DNA from: Persicimonas caeni
Lineage (GTDB): Bacteria > Myxococcota_A > Bradymonadia > Bradymonadales > Bradymonadaceae
Reading direction: 5' to 3'
Assembly (NCBI RefSeq): GCF_006517175.1
Contig: NZ_CP041186.1
Location: 7,281,074-7,345,073 of the forward strand
DNA length: 64,000 bases
The position numbers were made by a program, and so were the translations under genes. The notes under the pieces were generated by a model that saw only the letters and a list, made by a program, of their open reading frames with translations, was not told where the DNA came from and made no database searches. Of the stretch, positions 23,844 through 34,800 are shown piece by piece. Each line of letters begins with the position of its first letter. The first letter of the stretch is position 1.

Positions 23844-26800
23844 TTACTCGGGCAAATCCATCTCGCTCTCGAGCAGGCGAATCGCCGAGCGAATGTCGTT
23901 CATCGAGTGCGGGTTTCTGGCATCACCCAGCGCGTCGCCGAGTTCGCGGCAGACATCCTGGCGCTCGATGGAGTCGGGGTCGACAATCCCGCCGAACACG
24001 CGTGCACACTGCAGACGAATCCAGTGAGGGCTGTCTTCGCCGAAGGGCGGATCCTTTTGGACGTGCTCGAAGCGTGCCGGATCTTCGTGGAGCAAGCAGT
24101 AGAGGCGAACGATCCACGCATACTCTTGCGCCTCTCGGTTGGTGCGGTCGTCGGCCAGGCAGCGCTCGCAAAGCCGGATCGCCTCGCGGCGCCGTCCGGC
24201 CTTGCGATACAGCTCGGCCTTGAGCGGCAGCACGTTCGCCGGCATCCGGATGGGACCCAGGCGCTCGATGCCCTCTTCATAAAGCCCGCCGCGGTAAAAA
24301 GAGGTGATCAAGTTCGTGAACGTGATCTCGTCGGGCGCCACGTCGCTGTCGAGCATGCGCTGATAGATATCCCAGGCCGCTTCGGGTTGTTCGGCGTCTC
24401 CAAAGGCCTTCATCAGGATATTGAACGTGAAGTCGTTGGGGCGCACGCCCGCCTCGGGCATCTCCTCGTAGATGCGCAGCGCGCGTTCGGGTTGGCCTGC
24501 GTCGCCGAACGCTTTGATGAGCGTCGAGAATGTGATGACGTCTGCCTGGAGCGCATCTTCGAGCATCTCACGGTAGACGGCGTAGGCGCGCTCGGGCTGG
24601 CCGATGTCGCCAAACGCCTTGATGAGGCTGTTGAACGCAATCGCGTTGGGCTCGATCTCGAGACGATCCATCACGTCGAACATCTCGCGGGCGCGCTCGG
24701 GTTGCCCCGCGTCACCAAATGCTTTGATCAGCGTCGAGAAGGTGATGACGTTGGGCGAGATGCCGTCACCGATCATCGCCTCGTAGACCTGCCATGCACG
24801 CTCGGGCTGGCCGGCATCCCCAAAGACTTTGATGAGGATGCTGTAGGTGACCACGTTCAATTCGAGGCCGATATCGCCCAGCGTCTGGTAGACGTCCCAG
24901 GCACGGTCGGGCTGGTCGGCGTCGCCGAAGGCCTTGATCAGGATGTTGTACGAGATCTCGTCGGCGCGCACTCCCTTCTCGAGCACGGTCTGGTAGACGT
25001 TCCAGGCGCGGTCGGGTTGTCCGGCGTCGCCGAAGGCCTTGATCAGCGTCGAATAGGTGATCAAATCCGGCTCGACGTCGGCTTCGAGCATCTGCCCGTA
25101 GACGTCCCAGGCACGGTCGGGCTGGTCGGCGTCTCCAAAGCTCTTAATCAATGTCGAATAGGTGATGACGTTGGGGGCGACACCCGCGTCGAGCATCTGC
25201 TGGTAGACCTCCCAGGCGCGGTCGGGGTCGCTATTGTCGCCAAACGCCTTGATGAGGATGCTGTAGGTGATGACGTCGGCCTCCACGCCGCTGTCGATCA
25301 TCTGCCCGTAGACGTCCCAAGCGCGCTCGGGCTGCTGGGTATCCCCAAAGGCTTTGATCAGGCTCGAATAGGTGACCACGTCTGCGGTGACCTCCGAGGC
25401 GTCCATGGTCTCGAAGACCTTCCAGGCGCGCTCGGGTTGGCCGGCATCTCCAAAGACTTTGATGAGCGCGCTGTACATGATCACGTTCGGCGTGACTCCA
25501 CTGGCGCCCATCGTCTCATAGACCTGCCAGGCGCGCTCCGTTTGTCCCGCACTGCCCAGCGCGTCGATCAAGCTCGAGTAGGTGATGACGTTGGGCTCGA
25601 CCCCCTGACCGAGCATCTGTTGGTACACATCCCACGCCGCTTCGGGTTGCCCGGCGTTGCCACAGGCGCGAATCAGGCTCGAGTAGGTGACCACGTTCGG
25701 CCGGATATTCTCGTCTTGCATGCGCTCGTACAGCGCAAACGCATCGGCGGCACGTCCGGCATCGCCAAACGCCTTGATGAGGCTCGAGTAGGTGATGACG
25801 TTGGGCTCAATTCCGCCGTCGCTCATCGTCTCGAAGACCTCCAGCGCACGTTCGGCATCGTCGGCGTCGCCGAAGGCCTTGATGAGCACGTTGAAGGTGA
25901 TGACGTTGGGGGTGACGCCCGAGGCGAGCATCGTCTCGAAGACCTCCCAGGCCCGCTCGGCGTCGCCGACGTCGCCAAAGGCTTTGATCAGCGCGCTGTA
26001 GGTGACCACGTTGGGCGACTCGCCGCGCGAGAGCATCTCGCGGTAGATCTTCCAGGCGCGCTCGGGCTCTCCGGCGTCGCCGAACACTTTGATCAACGTC
26101 GAGTAGGTGATCACATCGGGCGCGATGTTCTTGTCGACCATCTCCTCGTACATCTCCAAGGCGCGTTCGGGACGGTTGGCGTCACCAAAGGCCTTGATGA
26201 GGATGTTGAAGGTAAAGTCGTTGGGTGCGATACCGTCGGAGACCATCAACTCGTAGGTCTCGAACGCGCGCTCGGGTTGGCCGGCATCGCCCAGAGCTTT
26301 GATGAGGATGTTGAAGGTAAAGTCGTTGGGGATCGCCCCCGCCTCGCGCATGCCCTCGAACAGCGCATAGGCCTTGCGGGGCTGGCCGGCGTCGCCAAAG
26401 GCTTTGATGAGGCTGTTGTAGGTGATGATGTTGGGCGCAATGCCCTGGTCGAGCATCGTCTCGCAGGCCTTCCAGGCACGGTCGGGCTGGCCGGCGTCGC
26501 CAAAGGCTTTGATGAGGCTATTGTAGGTGACGATGTTGGGCTCGACACCCTCGGACTTCATCTTCTCGAAGATCTCCCAGGCGCGCTCCGGGTCACTGGC
26601 ATCACCAAATGCCTTCACCAAGATGCTGTAGGTGATCACGTTGGCAGCGACGCCCTGCTCGAGCATCTCCTGATACGCCTTCCACGCACGGTCGGGTTGC
26701 CCCGCATCACCAAACGACTTGATCAAGTTCGAGAAGGTGTAGGCGTCGGGCTTGGCGCCTTCTTGCAGCATCTGCCGATAGACGCCCCACGCACGATCGG

Positions 26801-26987
26801 GCTGGCGCCGATACGCCATGATCAGATTGTTGGCGATGATGGCGTTATTCGACCATCTGGCAAACGCCGCCTCGAGCAGGCGCGTGGCTTCGCGGTACTT
26901 CTTCTCCTTGCGAAGCGTCTTCACCTGGCGAGTGACATCGCGCGGATGCTCGGGAAGCTCGATGCTGTGATTGATTGCTTTATTCAT
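23844..26987 (-). CDS. Bacterial pentatricopeptide repeat (PPR) protein, predicted RNA-binding
   Basis: The 1047 residues contain an N-terminal helical region (1-80, with a 33-residue degenerate repeat), 23 consecutive repeats of exactly 35 residues (82-886), a degenerate 32-residue repeat (887-918) and a TPR-like C-terminal domain (919-1047). The repeat consensus is VITYSTLIKAFGDAGQPERA followed by WDVYEQMLDAGVEPN, a classical PPR motif. PPR proteins bind single-stranded RNA one base per repeat, mostly in organelles of plants; they are rare in bacteria. Residues 5 and 35 are almost always S/N, S/D, N/N or N/D, the pairs that specify A, G, C/U and U. The ATG at 26987 follows AGGTCATC; the longer TTG frame adds residues with no support. 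The neighbours are hemW (divergent) and a histidine kinase (convergent). Confidence 0.92.
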   Translation of the reverse strand: MNKAINHSIELPEHPRDVTRQVKTLRKEKKYREATRLLEAAFARWSNNAIIANNLIMAYRRQPDRAWGVYRQMLQEGAKPDAYTFSNLIKSFGDAGQPDRAWKAYQEMLEQGVAANVITYSILVKAFGDASDPERAWEIFEKMKSEGVEPNIVTYNSLIKAFGDAGQPDRAWKACETMLDQGIAPNIITYNSLIKAFGDAGQPRKAYALFEGMREAGAIPNDFTFNILIKALGDAGQPERAFETYELMVSDGIAPNDFTFNILIKAFGDANRPERALEMYEEMVDKNIAPDVITYSTLIKVFGDAGEPERAWKIYREMLSRGESPNVVTYSALIKAFGDVGDAERAWEVFETMLASGVTPNVITFNVLIKAFGDADDAERALEVFETMSDGGIEPNVITYSSLIKAFGDAGRAADAFALYERMQDENIRPNVVTYSSLIRACGNAGQPEAAWDVYQQMLGQGVEPNVITYSSLIDALGSAGQTERAWQVYETMGASGVTPNVIMYSALIKVFGDAGQPERAWKVFETMDASEVTADVVTYSSLIKAFGDTQQPERAWDVYGQMIDSGVEADVITYSILIKAFGDNSDPDRAWEVYQQMLDAGVAPNVITYSTLIKSFGDADQPDRAWDVYGQMLEADVEPDLITYSTLIKAFGDAGQPDRAWNVYQTVLEKGVRADEISYNILIKAFGDADQPDRAWDVYQTLGDIGLELNVVTYSILIKVFGDAGQPERAWQVYEAMIGDGISPNVITFSTLIKAFGDAGQPERAREMFDVMDRLEIEPNAIAFNSLIKAFGDIGQPERAYAVYREMLEDALQADVITFSTLIKAFGDAGQPERALRIYEEMPEAGVRPNDFTFNILMKAFGDAEQPEAAWDIYQRMLDSDVAPDEITFTNLITSFYRGGLYEEGIERLGPIRMPANVLPLKAELYRKAGRRREAIRLCERCLADDRTNREAQEYAWIVRLYCLLHEDPARFEHVQKDPPFGEDSPHWIRLQCARVFGGIVDPDSIERQDVCRELGDALGDARNPHSMNDIRSAIRLLESEMDLPE
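24330..26744 (-). repeat. 23 tandem 105-bp units encoding PPR motifs
   Basis: The span is exactly 23 x 105 bp. Most units keep the same codons for LIKAFGDAGQPERAW, so the DNA is a homogenised tandem array. Variation concentrates at the helix faces and at the positions that read RNA bases. Confidence 0.93.
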
Positions 26988-27434
26988 GATGACCTGACCG
27001 TTACTGCTGGCAGGGCGTTCTTTCGTTACCGTTATGGGTGCAGCCAAAACACGAAACGTCGACGCCTTTTCGACCCCCGCGGGTTTAACCGTTCGGTCGA
27101 TTGTGCGTTTTGACGCAGTGCGTTAAAGCTTTGGCACCGCACTAGTCTAAGACACTGATGTGGCAACTACAAGTTCTCGCCCAATGATTTTCCCCCGGAC
27201 TATGGCGATTCGCGATGGATGTGGCGCTCGGCCCCCGATATTCATCCATCCAAAAAAGCAGTAGAGTCAGCAGCGATAAACATGGCCGGCTGCCGCGAAT
27301 ATCAACTGGCGGACGGCGGTTGCTAATTCCGAACAAACTCCTGTCCGTGTTGTATTGTTGCTTAAAAGCTGTTGCATCTCAAGGGGTTGTTGGGGTTTGC
27401 GTGTGTCGGGGTGTGGCCGGCATTGGAGGAAACT
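26988..27434. promoter_or_regulatory. Divergent intergenic region between PPR gene and hemW
   Basis: This 447-base region must contain promoters for both genes. I see an imperfect palindrome at 27109-27127 (TTTGACGCA, one base, TGCGTTAAA), a candidate operator. The remainder has no tRNA-like or riboswitch-like structure that I recognise. Confidence 0.45.
27425..27429 (+). promoter_or_regulatory. Ribosome binding site that fixes the hemW start
   Basis: GGAGG lies five bases before the TTG at 27435. The earlier in-frame TTG at 27372 has no such site and would add residues absent from HemW proteins. Confidence 0.7.
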
Positions 27435-28664
27435 TTGGCTGCAGAGGTTGAGAAACAGGGGAGGAGCGAGGGTCGGCCGCTTGTTCGGCGCCGTAGCGAT
27501 TCGGCGGTAGGCATTTATGTGCACGTGCCGTTTTGCGCTCGCCAATGCCCCTACTGCGATTTCGCAGTCGACGTTCGACGCACCATTCCCCATCGCGAGT
27601 ACGCCGACGCACTGCTCGAGGAATTCGAGAGCCGCAAGTCAGCGCTCGATGGCAGAAGCGTACGCACGATCTACTTCGGCGGCGGAACGCCTTCGATGTG
27701 GGAACCCTCCGAATTTCGTCGGGTCTTGCAGCGGCTGCGGGCGAGCGTGGGCGACGACCTCGTCGAGATTTGTATGGAGGCGAACCCAGTCGATATTCGG
27801 CGCGATCCGCTGGACGCGTGGGTCGATGCCGGCGTGACGCGCCTCAGTATCGGCTGCCAGAGTTTTCAGCCTCGAGTGCTCAAAATCCTCAACCGTATCC
27901 ACACCCGTGACCAAGCACTTGCCGCCGTCGAACTCGCTATCGAGCACGGGCCCGAGGTTGTTTCCCTCGACCTCATCTTCGGCAATCCCGAGCAGACCAT
28001 GCAGGAGTGGGAGCGTGATCTCGACGTCGTCGAGGGGTTGCAGGGCCTGAAGCACGTAAGCGCTTACAACTTGACGATCGAGCCGGGCACCGCGTTCAGC
28101 CGGCGCGTCGACCGAGGCCGACTCAGTGTCCCCGATGAAGATCGTTGCTTCGACATGCTCGAGCGTCTCATTGAGCGATGTGAGGCGATGGGCTTCGAGC
28201 GCTATGAAGTGTCGAATTTTGCCAGGCCCGGCTTTCGCAGTCGCCACAACACGCTGTACTGGACGGGGGCCGAGTACCTCGGATTGGGCGTCGGCGCCCA
28301 TAGCCTGTGCATCGACTCGGAGGTGGGCGTTTATCGGCGCGCTAATCCTCGCCAGACAGCCAAGTACTTGGCCGATCCGGAGGCGGCTGACGGGGTGGAG
28401 CACCTTTCCGAGATGGAGCACTTCATCGAGCGGCTCTTTCTGGGGATCCGCACCCGCGAAGGGCTAGACTTCGATGAAGTGCGTCATCAGTTCGTTGAAG
28501 TGATTGACGAGGACTTGCTCCGGAAAGCTCGAGCAGAACTTGAAGGTTTCTGTGTGCAGGGCTTTATGGAGGCACGGGGCGCTGTCTTTGTTCCCACGCA
28601 CAAGGGCCTCAATCTGGGGGACTCACTCGCAGAGCGACTCGCCGTGCTCGGCGATGGTGTGTGA
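27435..28664 (+). CDS. hemW: Radical SAM heme chaperone HemW
   Basis: The 409-residue protein starts its radical SAM domain with VGIYVHVPFCARQCPYCDF. The CxxxCxxC cluster is present, but the further cysteine that HemN has (CxxxCxxCxC) is absent; this marks HemW, a heme-binding protein related to coproporphyrinogen oxidase but not that enzyme. Other conserved segments are IYFGGGTPSMW, EANPVD, RLSIGCQSF, LDLIFGNPEQT and FERYEVSNFARPG followed by RHNTLYW. HemW is thought to deliver heme to respiratory proteins. The TTG start is chosen from the GGAGG site. Confidence 0.93.
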   Translation: MAAEVEKQGRSEGRPLVRRRSDSAVGIYVHVPFCARQCPYCDFAVDVRRTIPHREYADALLEEFESRKSALDGRSVRTIYFGGGTPSMWEPSEFRRVLQRLRASVGDDLVEICMEANPVDIRRDPLDAWVDAGVTRLSIGCQSFQPRVLKILNRIHTRDQALAAVELAIEHGPEVVSLDLIFGNPEQTMQEWERDLDVVEGLQGLKHVSAYNLTIEPGTAFSRRVDRGRLSVPDEDRCFDMLERLIERCEAMGFERYEVSNFARPGFRSRHNTLYWTGAEYLGLGVGAHSLCIDSEVGVYRRANPRQTAKYLADPEAADGVEHLSEMEHFIERLFLGIRTREGLDFDEVRHQFVEVIDEDLLRKARAELEGFCVQGFMEARGAVFVPTHKGLNLGDSLAERLAVLGDGV

Positions 28665-28867
28665 TTTAATTTAATTGCGTGGCCTGCGCATACTCAAGGT
28701 CGAAATTTGCAGCTTTGCGGTTGTCCACTGTAAGGGGCGAGGACCCACTCAGGCCGTTGCCAACGGTCCCTTCGGTCTGATACGATTCGGCGTGATTTCC
28801 GAATCAAACCACACAAGTACAGAACACTGGGTAAACCGCCTGGATTCTGCTCCGGACAGGGTCATTC
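28665..28867 (+). promoter_or_regulatory. Leader region of the giant TPR gene
   Basis: This 203-base gap begins with the AT-rich TTTAATTTAATT and leads to AGGG eight bases before the ATG at 28868. A 66-codon frame here looks random and is not annotated. Confidence 0.4.
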
Positions 28868-31800
28868 ATGACTGAACAGATCCGCGACCTGCAGCAAACG
28901 CTGAAGAGCGATCCCTCGAATCGTGAAGCTTTCGACGCCCTTGCCGATCAATACGCCGAGACGGGCGATTGGCGACGGCTTCGCTGGCACTTCGAAAAAT
29001 ACGCCGACTACCTGGAGGGGGAACAAGACTTCTCCCAACTCGTCTTCGTGCTCCGAGAGCTCTCAGAGGCCGAAGAGGACAACCAGGAGAAAGCCGCGAT
29101 TTTGGTGGCCCTTGGCGACGTGCTCTTCGAGCGGGTCGACAACCACGACGAAGGCATGGACGCCTATCAAAAGGCGTTCAAGACCTATCCTGCGGATACC
29201 ACCAGCTTGGATCGCGCGCGTCGCATCTATCGGGAGTCGGGTCAGTTCAAGCGCGTCTTGCTTCTGTACGATCTCGAAAAGCAGGTCAAGAAGGGCTCCG
29301 AACAGTTGGCTGATGTCTTGGTGAGTATCGCCCAAGTGCATGGTGACTTTTTGGGGGACTATGACAAGGCGATCGAATGTCTCGACGAGGCGCTCGAGAA
29401 CGGCGGTGCCGATGGCGTCGCCGAAGCCATCAGGACCATTTATGAAGCCGGCGGCAGCGTCGAGTCGGCGGTCAAAGACAAGGTGCGCGAGGCACACGAG
29501 GTCGCAGGCCACGGCGACCAGAATCTGGCCGCCAAGTTGATGGTGGAAGCCGCGCGCCTCGAGAGTGCTCGCGAAGGTGGAGGGTTGCGCAAGGCCGCCG
29601 AGTTGGCCGAGCAAGCGCGCACCTTCGAGCCGGATCATTTCGAGGCCGGCGAGTTCTTGATGGAGCTCTACGCCGAACTCGAGCAGGAAGACGAGCTCAA
29701 CGAGCTGACGGCGTCGCTAGAAGTCGATGGGGCTGAGGGCGATCCTGTCGACGAGGTCGAAGAGGAAGCCGAAGCCGAAGAGGAAGCAGATCCGATCGAG
29801 ACGCTCGACGAGAGCTCTTTGGCCGCCGACGGCGGTCAGCCCGACTCCATCGTCGAAGAGGTGGCAAGCCTGGCGGGCGACTTCGACGAAGCACGCGCGA
29901 TGCTCGAGAACGATCCAGGTGATTTGGTCGCGTTGAATGTGGTTCGAGAGCGTCTTCGTGAGGACGGCGCCTTCGACGAGCTTGTCGAACAGCTCGAAGC
30001 ATCGGTCAAATACCTGCGCAAAAAAGAGGGTGAGCTCGACGTGATGGTCGAGCTGGCCAATACCTATTGGAAGGAGCTCGGCGATCTCGAAAAGGCCGAG
30101 TACTATTTCAAGCGCATCAAGCTGCTCGACTCCGAGCAGCCCGACATGATCGCCTTCTACGAGGAATTTTATCGCCGCGAAGGGGAGTGGCGAAAGCTGT
30201 TCTCGTTGCTCAGCGGCAAGCAGGCAGATGCGGCCGACGTCGAAGCTGCCCTCGATCTGGCGAGTCAGCTCGCCCAGATCGCCGAAATCCAGATGGGAAG
30301 CCCGGAAAAGGCGATCGACGTCTGGAAGAATTTCCTGCGAGAGCATGACCAGCATCCCGAAGCTCGGGAGCAGTTGCGTCGCCTCTATGAGGAAAACGGC
30401 AAATGGAACGCGCTGGTCGACTTCCTCAAGGACCGCGTGCGCCAGCTCGAAGACGAAGGCGAGGCGACCGCGGCAGCCAGGGTGTTGTTGCTCGAGCGTA
30501 TCGCTGACATCTATCGCGACGAGCTCGGCCTCGACGTGATGGTCATCAACACGCTCAACAGCATCCTCGAGCTCGAACCCGAGCACGGCCCAGCATTCGA
30601 AGAGCTGCGCGTCAAGTTGCAGGATGGGAAGCGATGGAACGATTTGGCCGGTCTGCTCAACGAACGCGCCGAGTTGGAGCTCGCTGACGATAACGAGCTT
30701 CGAGCCGTCGAGCTGCTCCTCGAAGTGGCCGATATCTGGCAAGAGAACCTGCGTAATGTCACGCAAGCTCTGCCTTATCTCGAGCGTGTGGTCGAAATAC
30801 AGCCCAACAACACCGGGGTGCGCGAGCGGCTGCGCGAGATCTACGAGCAGCGACGCGACTACGAGTCGCTCTTCGAGTTGATGTTCGCCGAAGCCGAACT
30901 CGAGAGTGGGGCGGTGCGCGAGGACCGGTTCGACGAACTCCTCGAGTTGGCCGAAGATCGGCTCCGAGACCCGGAGCGCACGGTTCGCGTGCTCGCGGAG
31001 CTTGTCGAACTGCGTCCCGATGACGACGAGCTACTCGATAAGCTCGAGTTCATCCACCGGCGCCGCGACGACCACGCGCGTCTGGCCGAACTCCTCGAGA
31101 CGAAGGCAGAACGGCTCGACTCCGACGAGCGACGCGAGGCGCTTCGCGAAGCTGCCGAGCTGCGCGAAGCCGAGCTGGCAGACAACGACGGCGCGGCCCG
31201 CCTCTGGCAGAGGTTGCTCGAAGAGGACGTCGAAGACGAGTCGGCGCTCGAGCGTTTGACCGCCATATACATCGCTACCGAGCGCTTCGACGAGTTGCAG
31301 GAGGTCTACGCCGAACGAGACGGGCTCGACCAGTTGTGTGAGCTCCTCGAACTCGCAGCCGAGGAGGGGGCCGACGCCGAGGCCAAAAAACGCCTGCACC
31401 GGCGCGTGGCCGATATCGCGGCCGACGAACTCGACGACCTCGAGTTGGCCGTGGTTCACCTCGAAGAGCTCGCCGCTTTGGAAGAAGACCCACGCGACGT
31501 GGCCCGTCAACTCGACGCGCGCTACGGGGCGATGGGAGATCTCGAGGGGCGTCTGCGCGCCCACCGAATGCTCCTCGAGCATGCCGAAGACGACGACGCT
31601 CGTTTCGAGTTGCTCTTGGAAATGGGACAGCTCGAGACCGATCGTGATGAGCATGCGGGCGCGCTCGAATGGCTCCTGCAAGCGGCGACGCTTCGCCCGG
31701 GGGACAGCCAGGTGCTCGACCTCGCCGAGCAAGCCGGCCGCGACAGCGAAGCGACCGGGCTCTTCGTCGAGCACTTGGAGTTGATCGCCGATGACGTAGA

Positions 31801-34800
31801 CGATGAGGAGCTTCGCGCCCAGTTGTGGGCGCGTTTGGGGCGAGTCCTCCGTGATGATCAGGATAACTACGCCAGCGCGTTGGAGTACTTCGAGTTGTTG
31901 CGCGAGCGTGACCCGGAGGATCTCGACGTCCTCGAGGCGCTCGAGGGCCTGTATGACAAGGTTGACGAGCCGCAGAAGCGTATCGACGTGCTCCGCGAGC
32001 AGATCGACCTGTTGAGTTCACAGGGTGCTGAGCGGCTCGATCTGGTCGACCAACTCTCGAAGATTGCCGACGTGCAACGCACCCATTTGGGAGAGGCCGA
32101 CGCGGCCCGGGAGACTTACAACGAGATTCTCGACCTGGAGCCCAATCATGTCGGCGCGCTGCGCGGCATCCGTGGGCTTCACCGCGCCGAAGAGCAGTGG
32201 GACGAGGTGATCGATTCGCTCCATCGCGAGTTGAGCCTTCTGTCGCTCGATCAGACCGAAGCGCGTATCGACGCGCAAATGGAGCTGGCCGACACGCTTC
32301 GCCTGCACAAAGAAGACCACCGCGAGGCGATCCATGCCTACGGCCAGGTGCTGGCAGACGATCCGCAGCATGAGGGGGCAGTGGCCGCCGTCGAGGAGCT
32401 GTTGAGCGAGCCGGAGTTGGCCCGCGAGGCAGCACTGATGCTCGAGCCGATCTTCCGCGAAACCGACCGTCCGGCGCAGCTCGCCAAGGCGCTCGAGGCT
32501 CGCCGCGAGGTCGCCAGCGACCGCTTCGAGGAGGCCGAAATCCTCGATGAACTCATCCCGCTCTACAAGGACCGTCTAGACGACACCGAGCAAGCTTTCG
32601 CCCACGCGTGCCGCGAGTTCGAGCTCGATCCGGGCCGCGAAGAGGTCTGGCTGCGCGTCGAGCAGCTGGGCGCCTCGCTCAATCGCTGGGAGAAGATCGA
32701 AGAGGTCTTCGCCGAGCACGCTCCCGAGGGCCATGATCTTGCGCCCGGCCGGGTCAACTTGCTTCGCCACCTGGCGGCGATCCGTGAGTACCGTCTGGGT
32801 AAAAAGGAAGAAGCCCTCGAGACGTGGGAGCAGATCCACGAGGTCGAGCCTTCGGAGTTGTCGGTTGTGGAGGCGTTGGAGCGCCTCTACCGCCAGCTCG
32901 GCCGTCAAGAGGAGTTGGTCGACGCGCTGGAGGCCAAGGAGCGGTTGCTCGACAACGACGAGGCGCGCATCGAGGTCCTCGAAGAGGTCGCCCAACTGTG
33001 CGACACCGTCCTCGAAGACGCTCCGCGCACCATTGAGGTGTTCAGGCGTGTTCTGCTTCTGGAGGCCGACCATGAGGTCGCCGTCGACGGATTGGTGCGT
33101 CTGTACGGGGCACGAGAGGAGTGGCACGAACTCGACGAGTTGTACGTCAGCCAGGCGGATTTGGCCGTCGATCCCGACAGGCGACGTCGATTCCTGCTCG
33201 AGCTGGGCAAGCTTCGCGCCGAGCAGTTGGCCGATTACGCCGGTGCCGCCGACTTGTTGTCTCAGTTGGTGACCGAAGACCCCGGCGATGACGAGGCGGT
33301 CAGTGCCCTCGAGGCGCTCGACGAGACGCTGCTGAACCTGGGCGATCGACCGGGGCTTCGCCTCGATCTGGCCCGTACCCTCGAGCCGGTATACCGAAGT
33401 CGTGACGAGGCCGGCAAACTCGCCGCCGTTTTGTCGGTGCGCGCCGAGCAGACGCACGAGCCGTTCGAGAAGGTGGCCTTACTCGACGAGTTGGTCGATT
33501 TGTATTTGGGTCGCCTTTCGGACGACGACGCGGCCTTCGAGGTGTTGCTCGAAGGCGTGGTCGTCGATCCGGAAGACGAGGGGCGCCGCTCGCGGCTCAT
33601 GGAGGTCGCGCGCCGCCTCGAGCGGCTCGAGGATGGCGCACACGCGCTCGAAGAGGCGGCGGTGGAGGCCGACCCGATGGCGGCGGGCGCGATTTATCGC
33701 CAGCTCGGCGCATTGTACGAAGACACCCTGCAACGGCCGAGCGACGCGATTGCGGCCTACGAGCAGGCGCGTGAGCAGGACGAACGCGACGAGCAGGCCT
33801 TGTTGGCCTTGGAGCGTTTGTACCAGAACACGAGCGACTTCGACCGCCTGGTTGAAAACCTGCGACAGCAGGTGCTCTTCGGAGACCCATCCAAGCGCGT
33901 CTCGCTCCTCGAGCGTATGGGTACGCTCTACGAAGAGGTGCTCGATCGGCCCGAGGATGCCATCGACGTCTACGCCGAGTTGCTCGACGAAGAGCCCGAC
34001 TCGACCGAGGCTTTCGAAGCACTGGAGCGACTCTACGCTCGTCTCGAGCGACATATCGATCTGGCCGATGTCATGAGGCGTCGTGCCGAGTCGACCTACG
34101 AAGAGGACGAGCGCGTGGCAGCTCTCGCGCGTCTGGCGCAGGTGTATCGCGCCGAGCTTCACGACGTGCACGAAGCGATCGCGGTTCATCGCGAAATCTT
34201 GGCAATTGCGCCGCAACGCCACGAGTCGCTCGATGCGCTCGAGGAGATTTTCGAGGAAGAGGCCCAATGGCACGAGTTGGCCGATATTCTGCGCCAAAAG
34301 CTGATGGCCTCGACTGACGACCAGACGGAATCTAAAGACACGCTCGAGCTCAAACTCGCCGGTGTGTTGCGCGAGCAACTCTTCGAAGTCGACGAAGCGC
34401 TCGGGTTTTACCGATCTGTGTTGCAGCGAACCCCCGGCAAAGCCGAGGCGATTGAAGCGCTCGAGGAGCTCGTCACCGACGAGAACTGGGCGCACCAGAT
34501 CACCGAGGACCTCGTCGCGCACTACCGAAATGAGAGTGCGCATGAAAAGCTCGTCGAGCTCTACGAGGCGCGCAAAGAGCAGAGTTACGACCCGAGCGAG
34601 AAGGCCAATTTCCTCGAAAAGATCGCTCACACCTACCGTGACGGCCTCGACGACGCCGACGAGGCGATTTCGGCGCTGTCGGAGGCATGGAAGCTCGAGC
34701 CACATCGCGAAGAGCTCCACGAGCAGTTGCTCGACCTGGCGGGTCCGCTCGAGGCTTGGGCGCGCCTCGCCGAGGCCTACGAAGATGTGGTCATGAGCAT

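Noticed and set aside
23907-27113. 1068-codon plus-strand frame opposite the PPR gene
   Set aside because: It exists because the PPR array repeats its codons and lacks stops on the other strand. The sense frame has 23 perfect PPR repeats.
27372-28664. HemN (oxygen-independent coproporphyrinogen oxidase) call
   Set aside because: The further cysteine of the HemN cluster (CxxxCxxCxC) is missing, so HemW is the better name.
28675-28875. 66-codon frame upstream of the giant TPR gene
   Set aside because: It overlaps the start of the giant gene, has no ribosome binding site and no family resemblance.
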